From assembly GCA_001898335.1 (NCBI GenBank), contig MKTS01000010.1, forward strand, positions 26,298 to 90,297: a DNA stretch of 64,000 nucleotides, in the 5' to 3' direction. This DNA is from Mucilaginibacter sp. 44-25. Lineage in GTDB: Bacteria; Bacteroidota; Bacteroidia; Sphingobacteriales; Sphingobacteriaceae. A model generated the notes under the pieces. That model saw nothing but the letters and a program-made list of their open reading frames with translations, was not told where the DNA came from and did not search any database. Below, one piece after another: positions 53,126 through 61,017 of the stretch. Positions within the stretch are counted from its first letter, which is position 1. Each line of letters starts with the position of its first letter. The translations under genes were made by a program, and so were the position numbers.

Positions 53126-54031
53126 ATGGCTAATTTAAAAGAAGTAAGAAACAGGATAGCGTCTGTAAACTCAACGCAGCAGATCACCAAGGCCATGAAG
53201 ATGGTTTCTGCGGCAAAGTTGCGCAGGGCTACTGATGCTATTATACAATTGCGCCCTTACGCCAGCAAATTGAAAGACTTGTTGGCTAACCTTTCTGCAA
53301 GTTTGGAGGATGGTGCATCACCTTACCTGCAGGAGCGCGAGCCCGTGCGTGTATTGGTGGTTGTAGTAACCTCAAATCGTGGTTTAGCCGGTGCATTTAA
53401 TACCAATGCTATAAAAGCTGCCAATAACCTTATCAGCGAGAAATACAGCGCCCAAATGAAAGCGGGTAATGTATCTATAGTAGCTATTGGTAAAAAAGGT
53501 CATGACTTTTATACCCGCCGCAAGTTTAATGTAGTAGGTAACCATAATGATCTTTACCTTGACCTGAATTTCATTAACGCATCAAAAATTACCGATGAGA
53601 TAATGAAAGGTTTTGTTAATGGCCAGTATGACCGTGTTGAACTGGTGTATAACCACTTTAAGAACGCGGCAATGCAGTTTTTGATCACTGAGCAGCTGCT
53701 ACCTGTACCAAAACCTGAAAAGAACGAGAAAGAAGCTGCTAAAAAAGACGCTACTCCGGAAAGCCAGGTAGATTACATTCTTGAACCTTCAAAAGAAGAG
53801 ATAGTAGAGCAACTGATCCCTAAGAATATTAAAATACAGTTATACCGCGCAGTGTTAGATTCAAACGCTTCTGAGCACGGGGCCCGTATGACCGCCATGG
53901 ATAAAGCGACTGAGAACGCCGGTGAGTTATTGAAATCACTTAAGCTTTCATACAACCAGGCGCGCCAGGCAGCGATTACAACAGAATTAACCGAGATTGT
54001 AAGCGGTGCGGCAGCATTAAGCGGCTCGTGA
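53126..54031 (+). CDS. atpG: ATP synthase subunit gamma
   Basis: A 301-aa rotor subunit: N-terminal LKEVRNRIASVNSTQQITKAMKMVSAAKLRRA and the C-terminal MDKATENAGELLKSLKLSYNQARQAAITTELTEIVSGA. No atpD or atpC follows; the operon ends here, the beta and epsilon genes being elsewhere as in other Bacteroidota. Confidence 0.96.
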   Translation: MANLKEVRNRIASVNSTQQITKAMKMVSAAKLRRATDAIIQLRPYASKLKDLLANLSASLEDGASPYLQEREPVRVLVVVVTSNRGLAGAFNTNAIKAANNLISEKYSAQMKAGNVSIVAIGKKGHDFYTRRKFNVVGNHNDLYLDLNFINASKITDEIMKGFVNGQYDRVELVYNHFKNAAMQFLITEQLLPVPKPEKNEKEAAKKDATPESQVDYILEPSKEEIVEQLIPKNIKIQLYRAVLDSNASEHGARMTAMDKATENAGELLKSLKLSYNQARQAAITTELTEIVSGAAALSGS

Positions 54032-54045
54032 TCTGTTCAAATATA

Positions 54046-54086
54046 TAACAAGAACGGCTTGCCATTTGGCAAGCCGTTCTTGTTTA
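54046..54086. terminator. Bidirectional terminator between atpG and the peptidase gene
   Basis: A 17-bp near-contiguous stem ACAAGAACGGCTTGCCA / TGGCAAGCCGTTCTTGT with a tiny loop, between two converging genes. Confidence 0.9.
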
Positions 54087-54104
54087 TGGCAATTGCTTTG
54101 AAAC

Positions 54105-54770
54105 TTATAGCGCCGGATTCGTTGCGTATTCTTTCCATAACTCCTCAACGGTTTTACCTGTAAGTTGATTAAAGGTGTCATCGCTGTAAGTATGTTTGCG
54201 CATTATATCATCCAGTTTTTTTACGGTACCTTTTTTTACATGCTTTTCTATCCAGGTAAAAAAGCGGGCGGTTACACGGTAACTGTTATCAAAGTTTTGT
54301 GAGGCTTTGTAATCAGGCAGTTTCCAGCCGGCTGCCTGATTGGCAATACCGTGCTCGTTACGTACGTAATCGGCTATGCCTTCAGTTATCCACCATGGGC
54401 CGTTGGTGTAACCATAATCCTGTACAATATGCATTACTTCGTGTGTTACCACATCAAGGTCGGCAGGGTGCCTGGTCATGTATTCGCTACTAAAAACTAC
54501 CCGGCCATTATCGGTAGCCGCCACGCCGTGATAGGCCGTATCTATAAAGAACTTCACCTGTTTAAGGCTGTTCTTGTTATATTCTTTTACTATATCTGGA
54601 TACACCTCAAAAAACGTATTAATGAGTTTTTGACGAAGGCTGTTATCAAAGTTGGCGTCGTTACCCGATATGATGAGTGTGTAGCCGTTCTTTTTTAAGG
54701 TGTCAATTCCTCCGGCGTAACTTATTGCCGTTATCAGGCTGAATAAAATTAATAGTACATTCTTTTTCAT
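54105..54770 (-). CDS. Secreted basic-secretory-protein-like peptidase
   Basis: A 221-aa exported protein (signal peptide MKKNVLLILFSLITAISYAGG) with a zincin-like site: HEVMHIVQDYG (H-E-x-x-H) and the downstream WWITEGIADYVRNEHG, the layout of the plant basic secretory protein family (PF04450). Likely a periplasmic or extracellular metallopeptidase. Confidence 0.85.
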   Translation of the reverse strand: MKKNVLLILFSLITAISYAGGIDTLKKNGYTLIISGNDANFDNSLRQKLINTFFEVYPDIVKEYNKNSLKQVKFFIDTAYHGVAATDNGRVVFSSEYMTRHPADLDVVTHEVMHIVQDYGYTNGPWWITEGIADYVRNEHGIANQAAGWKLPDYKASQNFDNSYRVTARFFTWIEKHVKKGTVKKLDDIMRKHTYSDDTFNQLTGKTVEELWKEYATNPAL

Positions 54771-54865
54771 TGTGTAAATTTAATCTTAAGGCCCCTAAAA
54801 TAAGGATTGGCGCGTAAAAAGGCTGATACATTCCATTGAGAAATCAACCATAAAATGTGACTTGC

Positions 54866-54889
54866 ATTTATATAAGCACTTATATAAAT
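54866..54889 (+). promoter_or_regulatory. Perfect 24-bp palindrome, likely MarR operator
   Basis: ATTTATATAAG (54866-54876) and CTTATATAAAT (54879-54889) are exact reverse complements with a 2-nt centre and end 7 nt before the marR ATG. Size and position fit an autoregulatory MarR site. Confidence 0.8.
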
Positions 54890-54896
54890 TGCGTAC

Positions 54897-55403
54897 ATGA
54901 ATTTGTACCAAAATTTAGGCTATCTGGTATTAGGTAGTCGGTTAAGGCGATTAAGCGAAGCTTTCCTGAGTGAGATTAACCGCATTTACCAGAATGAGGG
55001 CATTGAGTTTGATGCCAGTTGGTTCCCGGTATTTTACCTGCTTTCGCAGAACGACTCACTATCCATAAAAGAGTTGAGCGATAAAACAGAAGTATCGCAC
55101 CCTGCCGCCAGTCAATTGATCACTAATTTAAAGAACCGCAACTTGGTGGAGACCACAGTAAGTGCAGATGACGGCCGTCGCCAAATGGTACAATTCACAG
55201 AGAAGGGCAAAGCTTTGCTGCAACAGATACTACCTGTTTGGGATGCTATTAGCGCCAGCATGACAGAGCTTGCCAGCGGTAACGAACAGTTACAGCAATT
55301 ACTACCTGCCATTACCGCTATGGAAGATACTTTTCGCGCTTACAACCTGTCGGGACGTGTAAGCGATAAACTTAAAGCCGACACCTCAAATGAAAACATT
55401 TAA
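54897..55403 (+). CDS. MarR-family regulator coupled to hutH
   Basis: A 168-aa MarR protein with the winged HTH LSIKELSDKTEVSHPAASQLITNLKNRNLVETTVSADDGRRQMVQFTEKG. Its end overlaps hutH by 14 bp, so it is co-transcribed and presumably controls histidine degradation as well as itself; urocanate is the usual inducer of hut systems, but by other regulators (inference). Confidence 0.88.
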   Translation: MNLYQNLGYLVLGSRLRRLSEAFLSEINRIYQNEGIEFDASWFPVFYLLSQNDSLSIKELSDKTEVSHPAASQLITNLKNRNLVETTVSADDGRRQMVQFTEKGKALLQQILPVWDAISASMTELASGNEQLQQLLPAITAMEDTFRAYNLSGRVSDKLKADTSNENI

Positions 55404-56949
55404 TTACGGTACAGATCATTTAAGTGTTGGCCTATGCCTTGACATAGCTGCAGGTAAGGTAAAAGGAATTATTAATGAAGAGGCCAAAAATCGTGTTGAT
55501 ACCTCATGGCGCGAAGTGGGGAAGATAGCGCATGGAACTGAAGCTGTTTATGGCATCAATACCGGATTTGGTCCGCTGTGTGATACGCGCATTTCTGAAC
55601 AGGATACCAGCCTATTGCAAAGTAATATCCTGAAAAGCCATAGTGTGGGCATAGGTAACCCTATTCCAGAGGAGATTGCCAAACTGATGCTCATCACCAA
55701 AGTGCATGCTTTAGCGCAGGGCTTCTCCGGTATCGCGTTACAAACTTTAGAGCGTATTATCTGGCATATCGAAAATAATGTGATACCGGTTGTGCCCGAA
55801 AAAGGGTCCGTAGGAGCATCGGGTGATCTGGCACCACTGTCGCACCTTTTCCTGCCTTTGATAGGTTTGGGCGAGGTATTTGTTGATGGCAAACGTAACC
55901 CGGCTAACGCGGTTTTAAAAGAGAATAGCATGCAGCCGTTGACGCTCGGCCCTAAAGAAGGGTTAGCATTGATAAACGGTACGCAATTCATCCTTGCCTT
56001 TGCGGTAAAAGGGGTGGAGCGTTTAAAAAATGTTTTAGATACTGCGGACATCATCGGAGCGGTATCATTAGAAGGATTGATGGGATCGGCCAAACCATTT
56101 GATGAGCGTCTGCATGCTATACGACCATACAAAGGCACCAAATATGTAGCCAGGCGCCTGTCAGTTATGTTGCAAGGATCGGAGATAGGCAGCTCACATG
56201 CCGACTGCGACCGCGTGCAGGATCCATACTCGTTACGTTGCATGCCGCAGGTACATGGTGCTTCTCGCAATGCGTGGCTGCATTTAAAGGAAATGACGGA
56301 GATCGAACTTAATTCTGTTACTGATAACCCTATTGTTTTTAACGCTGATGATACTATTAGCGGAGGCAACTTTCACGGGCAGCCAATGGCCATCCCGCTC
56401 GATTATGCAGCTATCGCAGCAGCAGAACTGGGTAACATTGCCGACAGGCGTTGCTACCTGATGAGCGAAGGGCGTTATGGCTTACCTAAACTATTGACCA
56501 GCGATGCAGGCCTGAACTCCGGACTCATGATACCGCAATATACCACTGCAGCTTTGGTTACCGAGAACAAAACGCTTTGTTTCCCGGCGAGTGCCGATAG
56601 TGTGCCGACTTCATTAGGCCAGGAAGATCATGTTTCTATGGGATCTATCAGCGGGCGAAAGCTGCACCAGATCATTGATAACATCGAATACATACAGGCA
56701 ATCGAATTACTTTATGCCACACAGGCATTGGAATTTCGCAGGCCACTGCAGTCTACCGGTATGATAGAGACTTGCTATCAATTGGTGCGTGAGCATGTGC
56801 CTGCTATAAAAGAAGACAGAATATTTGCTACGGACATTAACGCCCTGCATAAACTCATCAAAAGCGGTCAGTTCTTGGCTCTCGCCAACCAAACCGCCCA
56901 AAACCACAACGTCAATTTGAATGACGATGGCGAGTTTGGGGTATATTGA
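55390..56949 (+). CDS. hutH: Histidine ammonia-lyase
   Basis: A 519-aa lyase. The MIO cofactor precursor Ala143-Ser144-Gly145 is in GSVGASGDLAPLSH, with NTGFG at 57-61 and the NPIVF and FHGQPMAIPLDYAA segments. Converts histidine to urocanate. The urocanase and imidazolonepropionase genes are not in the window. Confidence 0.96.
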   Translation: MKTFNYGTDHLSVGLCLDIAAGKVKGIINEEAKNRVDTSWREVGKIAHGTEAVYGINTGFGPLCDTRISEQDTSLLQSNILKSHSVGIGNPIPEEIAKLMLITKVHALAQGFSGIALQTLERIIWHIENNVIPVVPEKGSVGASGDLAPLSHLFLPLIGLGEVFVDGKRNPANAVLKENSMQPLTLGPKEGLALINGTQFILAFAVKGVERLKNVLDTADIIGAVSLEGLMGSAKPFDERLHAIRPYKGTKYVARRLSVMLQGSEIGSSHADCDRVQDPYSLRCMPQVHGASRNAWLHLKEMTEIELNSVTDNPIVFNADDTISGGNFHGQPMAIPLDYAAIAAAELGNIADRRCYLMSEGRYGLPKLLTSDAGLNSGLMIPQYTTAALVTENKTLCFPASADSVPTSLGQEDHVSMGSISGRKLHQIIDNIEYIQAIELLYATQALEFRRPLQSTGMIETCYQLVREHVPAIKEDRIFATDINALHKLIKSGQFLALANQTAQNHNVNLNDDGEFGVY

Positions 56950-57134
56950 TACCTACGGTAATTACCTGCATTTAAGCTGCCTTTGCTACTATTAATTTAA
57001 TATACCTATTATAAGCTCTGAAAACTTTGTAACCGTGTTATATTAGCAGCGGCAGCAATCTTAATGGTCAGGTATTGATGTATATGAGATTGCATCGTCG
57101 TTGCATCTTGCAGTAACATTTTACCAGAAAATTG

Positions 57135-58211
57135 ATGAGGAAACTAATTGAATGCGTACCCAACTTTAGCGAAGGGGTAAACATGGGTATTATCAAGCAG
57201 ATCACTGATGAGGTGGAAGCTGTTGATGGTGTACGTTTATTAAATGTTGACCCCGGCAAAGCTACCAACCGCACAGTGGTTACTTTTGTGGGCGAGCCGG
57301 AGCAGGTGATAGAGGCGGCTTTTCGGGCTATAAAAAAAGCAGGAGAGTTGATCGATATGAGTAAGCAAAAAGGCGAACATCCACGGATGGGCGCTACAGA
57401 TGTTTGTCCGCTGATACCGATTGCCAATATCAGCATGGAAGAAACGGTAGAATACGCCACGAAGCTGGCCAAACGAGTAGGCGAGGGGTTACAGATACCC
57501 GCTTACTTGTACGAGTATGCACAGCCTAATAAAAGCCGAAGCAATTTATCTGTCATCCGTGCTGGTGAGTACGAGGGTTTCTTTAAAAAAATAAAACAGC
57601 CGGAATGGGCACCAGATTTTGGCCCCGCAGAAAATGATGTAAAGCGCGGGGCTACCGTTATTGGTGCACGCGATTTTTTAGTTGCTTACAATGTTAACCT
57701 AAATACCACCTCTACCCAACTAGCCAATGCTATAGCATTTGATGTACGCGAAACTGGCCGTAGCTTACGCGAAAGCGACCCCATAACAGGTAAAGTACTA
57801 ACCGATAATAACGGTAAATTAAAGAGAATCCCAGGTTCACTCAAAAGTGTTAAAGCGATAGGCTGGTTTATTGAGGAGTACGGCATCGCCCAGATCTCCA
57901 TGAACCTGACCAATATTGAAGTTACGCCGGTACATGTGGCCTTTGATGAGGTTCGTAAGAAAGCCCATGAGCGCGGTACCCGTGTTACAGGCAGCGAGCT
58001 GATAGGGTTGATACCCTTAAAAGCAATGCTGGAGGCAGGTAAATACTTTCTGCGTAAGCAAAAGAGATCGGTAGGCGTAAGCGAAAGCGAGTTGATAAAA
58101 ATCGCCATCAAATCACTGGGGCTGGATGAGCTGGCGCCTTTTAATCCGCATGAAAGGATCATTGAGTATTTATTAAAGAATACAGCTGATACCAGGTCTT
58201 TTAACGTGTGA
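57135..58211 (+). CDS. ftcD: Glutamate formimidoyltransferase
   Basis: A 358-aa protein with the FTCD N-domain (LIECVPNFSEGVNMGIIKQI, GEHPRMGATDVCPLIP) and the substrate domain (ITGKVLTDNNGKLKRIPGSLKSVKAIGWFIEEYG). It transfers the formimino group to tetrahydrofolate at the end of histidine degradation. ATG 57135 taken (a TTG one codon earlier also fits). About 185 bp after hutH, without terminator between. Confidence 0.93.
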   Translation: MRKLIECVPNFSEGVNMGIIKQITDEVEAVDGVRLLNVDPGKATNRTVVTFVGEPEQVIEAAFRAIKKAGELIDMSKQKGEHPRMGATDVCPLIPIANISMEETVEYATKLAKRVGEGLQIPAYLYEYAQPNKSRSNLSVIRAGEYEGFFKKIKQPEWAPDFGPAENDVKRGATVIGARDFLVAYNVNLNTTSTQLANAIAFDVRETGRSLRESDPITGKVLTDNNGKLKRIPGSLKSVKAIGWFIEEYGIAQISMNLTNIEVTPVHVAFDEVRKKAHERGTRVTGSELIGLIPLKAMLEAGKYFLRKQKRSVGVSESELIKIAIKSLGLDELAPFNPHERIIEYLLKNTADTRSFNV

Positions 58212-58406
58212 TTTTTACGAATAAGAGAAGGTCTGGTATCATGCAACATCAATAGAAGCGTACAATAGATTGTATACATGGCAAATGAGAGGATTATCCT
58301 CAAAGGGATAAATTCTAAATTCAAATATTTGCGTGACTGATAAATTGATACTTACGCAAACTCCATGGCATAATTGTTGGTTAACTAATAAGTAAAAAAA
58401 TCTATC

Positions 58407-59018
58407 ATGAAAAACGTAACAAAATTACTATTAGGAACAATTATGATTGCCGCCGCGGCATGTAGCGGCAATGGAAGCAAAGGCGGTGCGGATACCGACA
58501 GCTCAAAAAGCGTAATGAGCAATAGTACCGATGCCGCTATTGACAGCAACAAAAAGGAACTGGCATCTAAAGATTCTACTGAACTTAAGGATGATGCTAA
58601 GTTTATGGTGAACGCCGCAAATGGTGGCATGCTGGAAGTTACGTTGGGCAAACTGGCTCAGCAAAAAGCTTCATCGCCGCAAGTGAAAGAGTTTGGTATG
58701 ATGATGGTTAACGACCACTCAAAGGCCAACGCTGAATTAAAAACGCTGGCAGGTACTAAAGTGATCACCCTGCCGGCTATCCTCTCAAACGATAAGCAAA
58801 AAGACGTTGACGATATGGCTAAACTAAGCGGTACCGAGTTCGATAAAAAATACACCGAATATATGGTTAAAGACCATAAAGAGGATGTAGAAGAATTTAA
58901 AAAGGAAGCGCAGGATGGCAAGGACGCGGAAATTAAAGCTTTTGCCACCAAACATGTACCTATACTGCAACATCACTTAGAAGCTGCTGAAAAAGCACAG
59001 GCTGCAGTGAAGAAATAA
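58407..59018 (+). CDS. DUF4142 lipoprotein
   Basis: A 203-aa lipoprotein (lipobox AAAC, Cys20) with a helical DUF4142 domain: GGMLEVTLGKLAQQKASSPQVKEFGMMMVNDHSKANAELKTLA and KHVPILQHHLEAAEK. Ferritin-like helical bundle by family; function unknown. Confidence 0.88.
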   Translation: MKNVTKLLLGTIMIAAAACSGNGSKGGADTDSSKSVMSNSTDAAIDSNKKELASKDSTELKDDAKFMVNAANGGMLEVTLGKLAQQKASSPQVKEFGMMMVNDHSKANAELKTLAGTKVITLPAILSNDKQKDVDDMAKLSGTEFDKKYTEYMVKDHKEDVEEFKKEAQDGKDAEIKAFATKHVPILQHHLEAAEKAQAAVKK

Positions 59019-59025
59019 TATATGC

Positions 59026-59111
59026 CATTGCGAGCGATAGCGTGGCAATCTAACAGAACAAGCACCTTAACATGCCTATGAGATTGCTTCGTAGTTCCTC
59101 TCCTCGCAATT
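59026..59111. repeat. Palindromic dispersed repeat (ATTGCGAG / CTCGCAAT)
   Basis: ATTGCGAG (59027-59034) pairs with CTCGCAAT (59103-59110) and GCAATCT (59045-59051) with AGATTGC (59081-59087). GAGATTGC.TCGT reappears at about 57087-57100, so this is a mobile or REP-like repeat family. Confidence 0.65.
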
Positions 59112-59122
59112 ACACAGAGAGC

Positions 59123-59160
59123 AAAACAAGAAGAGCCGCATATGCGGCTCTTCTTGTTTT
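59123..59160. terminator. Bidirectional terminator between DUF4142 and beta-galactosidase genes
   Basis: A 38-bp perfect palindrome centred at 59141: AAAACAAGAAGAGCCGCAT and its reverse complement. Confidence 0.92.
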
Positions 59161-59166
59161 AAGTGT

Positions 59167-61005
59167 TTATTTATGTAATTCGTTCAATATTGGGTGTTCA
59201 ATTGTGGTGATCTCTTTGACATCTGTATTATGCAGCTCATCAAATATCACGATCTCATTGGTGCCTTTTTTGAGCCATGCAGCCGGTACAAACAAGGTTT
59301 GCTGGGGGCCGATATACCAGTATTTGCCTAAGTTATGTCCGTTAACAAATGCTATACCTTTACCAAACGCGCGCATATCCAGGTAGGTATCACCCACACC
59401 GCGTAACGAAAAAGTACCCCGGTATAATACCGGTTGTTGTATAGCCTCTCCATTTGATGTGATATATTTAAAGCCCGATGTGCTGTTAAGCGGGAATTTA
59501 TACATCTTCCAGCCCAGCAATTCCTGCCCGTTAAGGATTACCGCTTCGGTTATACCTTTGCGGTTATCGGTTAAATAAGGACCATAGTTAATACGGCCAT
59601 TGTTCTCTACCAAAATATCCAGGGTACTGTTAGGGCTAACACCCGCCAATTGCACCGAATCCTGGCCCAGGCGTCTGTCTAAAACGGCTAAGCGTTTACC
59701 ATTCACATATACGGTAGCGTAATCTCTCAATTGTTTAATTTTAAGTAGGCCGTTTGAAGCATTCGCTAAAGTAGTACGGTAAAGCACCAGGCCATAGCCC
59801 TGGTCAAGATCCTCAAAGCTCATAGGGCGTTCGCTTTCTGTAGGCAGGCCAAGGTTATTGAACAAATTAGCCACGCCCGAAACCTTTGTTACTTCCAGCG
59901 CATAGGTGCGACGGCGTTTTTGCGGTATCTCCGGTAAGGTTTGCCCTGCCGGTAAATGTTTGGCAATTACATTACGCAACTTGTAGAATTTCGGCGTAGG
60001 GTCACCGGCTTCGTTCAAAGGCGCGTCATAATCATAGCTGGAGGTTTGCGGAGAATATGGCTCGTTACGGCTCATGTTGGCACCATTCATAAAATCGCGC
60101 GTGGTACCGCCATGAAACATGTACATGTTAATAGATATACCTGCCGCTAATACCTCATCCAGCTTTTTAGCATCTTCATCGGCATTACTCCCGCTGTGCG
60201 GTTTGCCCCAGCTATCAAACCAGCCCGGATACCATTCAGCTATGTAATAAGGCCCTTTACCATTATGATACTTGTTGATGAGTTCTTTAACCTTGGCCGG
60301 GTTATCCTCGCCGTTTACGGCAGGTAAAAAACCGGGTAGGTAGCCGGCAGGCATCTGGCTTGGTCCATCGCAGGTAAACAGCAAACCATCAAAACCGGCA
60401 TCCCTAAAGATCTTTTCGTTTTGTGCCAGGTATTCTTTGTCGTTACTGTATGATCCGTACTCGTTTTCTATCTGCACCATCAGGATATTACCACCGTGGT
60501 TTACCTGGAGTGGGGCCAATTGTTTACCTACCTCCATCATATAAGCACGATAAGCATTGATAAAAGAGGGCTCTTTGCTGCGGACCTTCATGTTCCGGTC
60601 TTTAAGCAGCCACCATGGGTAGCCGCCAAATTCCCATTCCGCACAGGCATAAGGGCTGGGGCGCATAATTACCCACATACCTTCTTCCTTGCATATGCGT
60701 ACAAATTCGGCCACATCATTGTTACCAGTAAAATCATAATGCCCCTGTAAAGGCTCATGAGCGTTCCAAAAAACATAGGTGCCAATAGTGTTAAGCCCCA
60801 TTGCTTTGGCCATTTTGATACGCTCGCGCCAGTATTCGCGCGGAACGCGTTCGTAATGCATTTCGCCGGATATCATTTGCAGCGGTTTTCCATCAAGTAA
60901 AAAGTCTTTATCACCCAGGGCAAATGTGTGAGTAGCAGTTTGGGCGATAGAAGGGACGCTGCCAGCAATGGCAAGCATGGCACATAGTACAATACGTTTC
61001 AGCAT
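59167..61005 (-). CDS. Secreted beta-galactosidase, GH35
   Basis: A 612-aa exported enzyme (signal peptide MLKRIVLCAMLAIAGSVPSIAQ). The GH35 catalytic pair is Glu182 (IENEYGSY) as acid/base and Glu257 (YIAEWYPGWFDSWG) as nucleophile; GTYVFWNAHEP and the C-terminal jelly-roll (GIAFVNGHNLGKYWYIGPQQTLFVP) are present. Releases terminal beta-galactose in the periplasm or outside. Confidence 0.94.
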   Translation of the reverse strand: MLKRIVLCAMLAIAGSVPSIAQTATHTFALGDKDFLLDGKPLQMISGEMHYERVPREYWRERIKMAKAMGLNTIGTYVFWNAHEPLQGHYDFTGNNDVAEFVRICKEEGMWVIMRPSPYACAEWEFGGYPWWLLKDRNMKVRSKEPSFINAYRAYMMEVGKQLAPLQVNHGGNILMVQIENEYGSYSNDKEYLAQNEKIFRDAGFDGLLFTCDGPSQMPAGYLPGFLPAVNGEDNPAKVKELINKYHNGKGPYYIAEWYPGWFDSWGKPHSGSNADEDAKKLDEVLAAGISINMYMFHGGTTRDFMNGANMSRNEPYSPQTSSYDYDAPLNEAGDPTPKFYKLRNVIAKHLPAGQTLPEIPQKRRRTYALEVTKVSGVANLFNNLGLPTESERPMSFEDLDQGYGLVLYRTTLANASNGLLKIKQLRDYATVYVNGKRLAVLDRRLGQDSVQLAGVSPNSTLDILVENNGRINYGPYLTDNRKGITEAVILNGQELLGWKMYKFPLNSTSGFKYITSNGEAIQQPVLYRGTFSLRGVGDTYLDMRAFGKGIAFVNGHNLGKYWYIGPQQTLFVPAAWLKKGTNEIVIFDELHNTDVKEITTIEHPILNELHK

Positions 61006-61017
61006 ATATAATTTAGT

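Noticed and set aside
55548..56369. 273-codon minus-strand frame within hutH
   Set aside because: Low-complexity Ser/Pro/Cys-rich translation opposite a well conserved enzyme; no start context.
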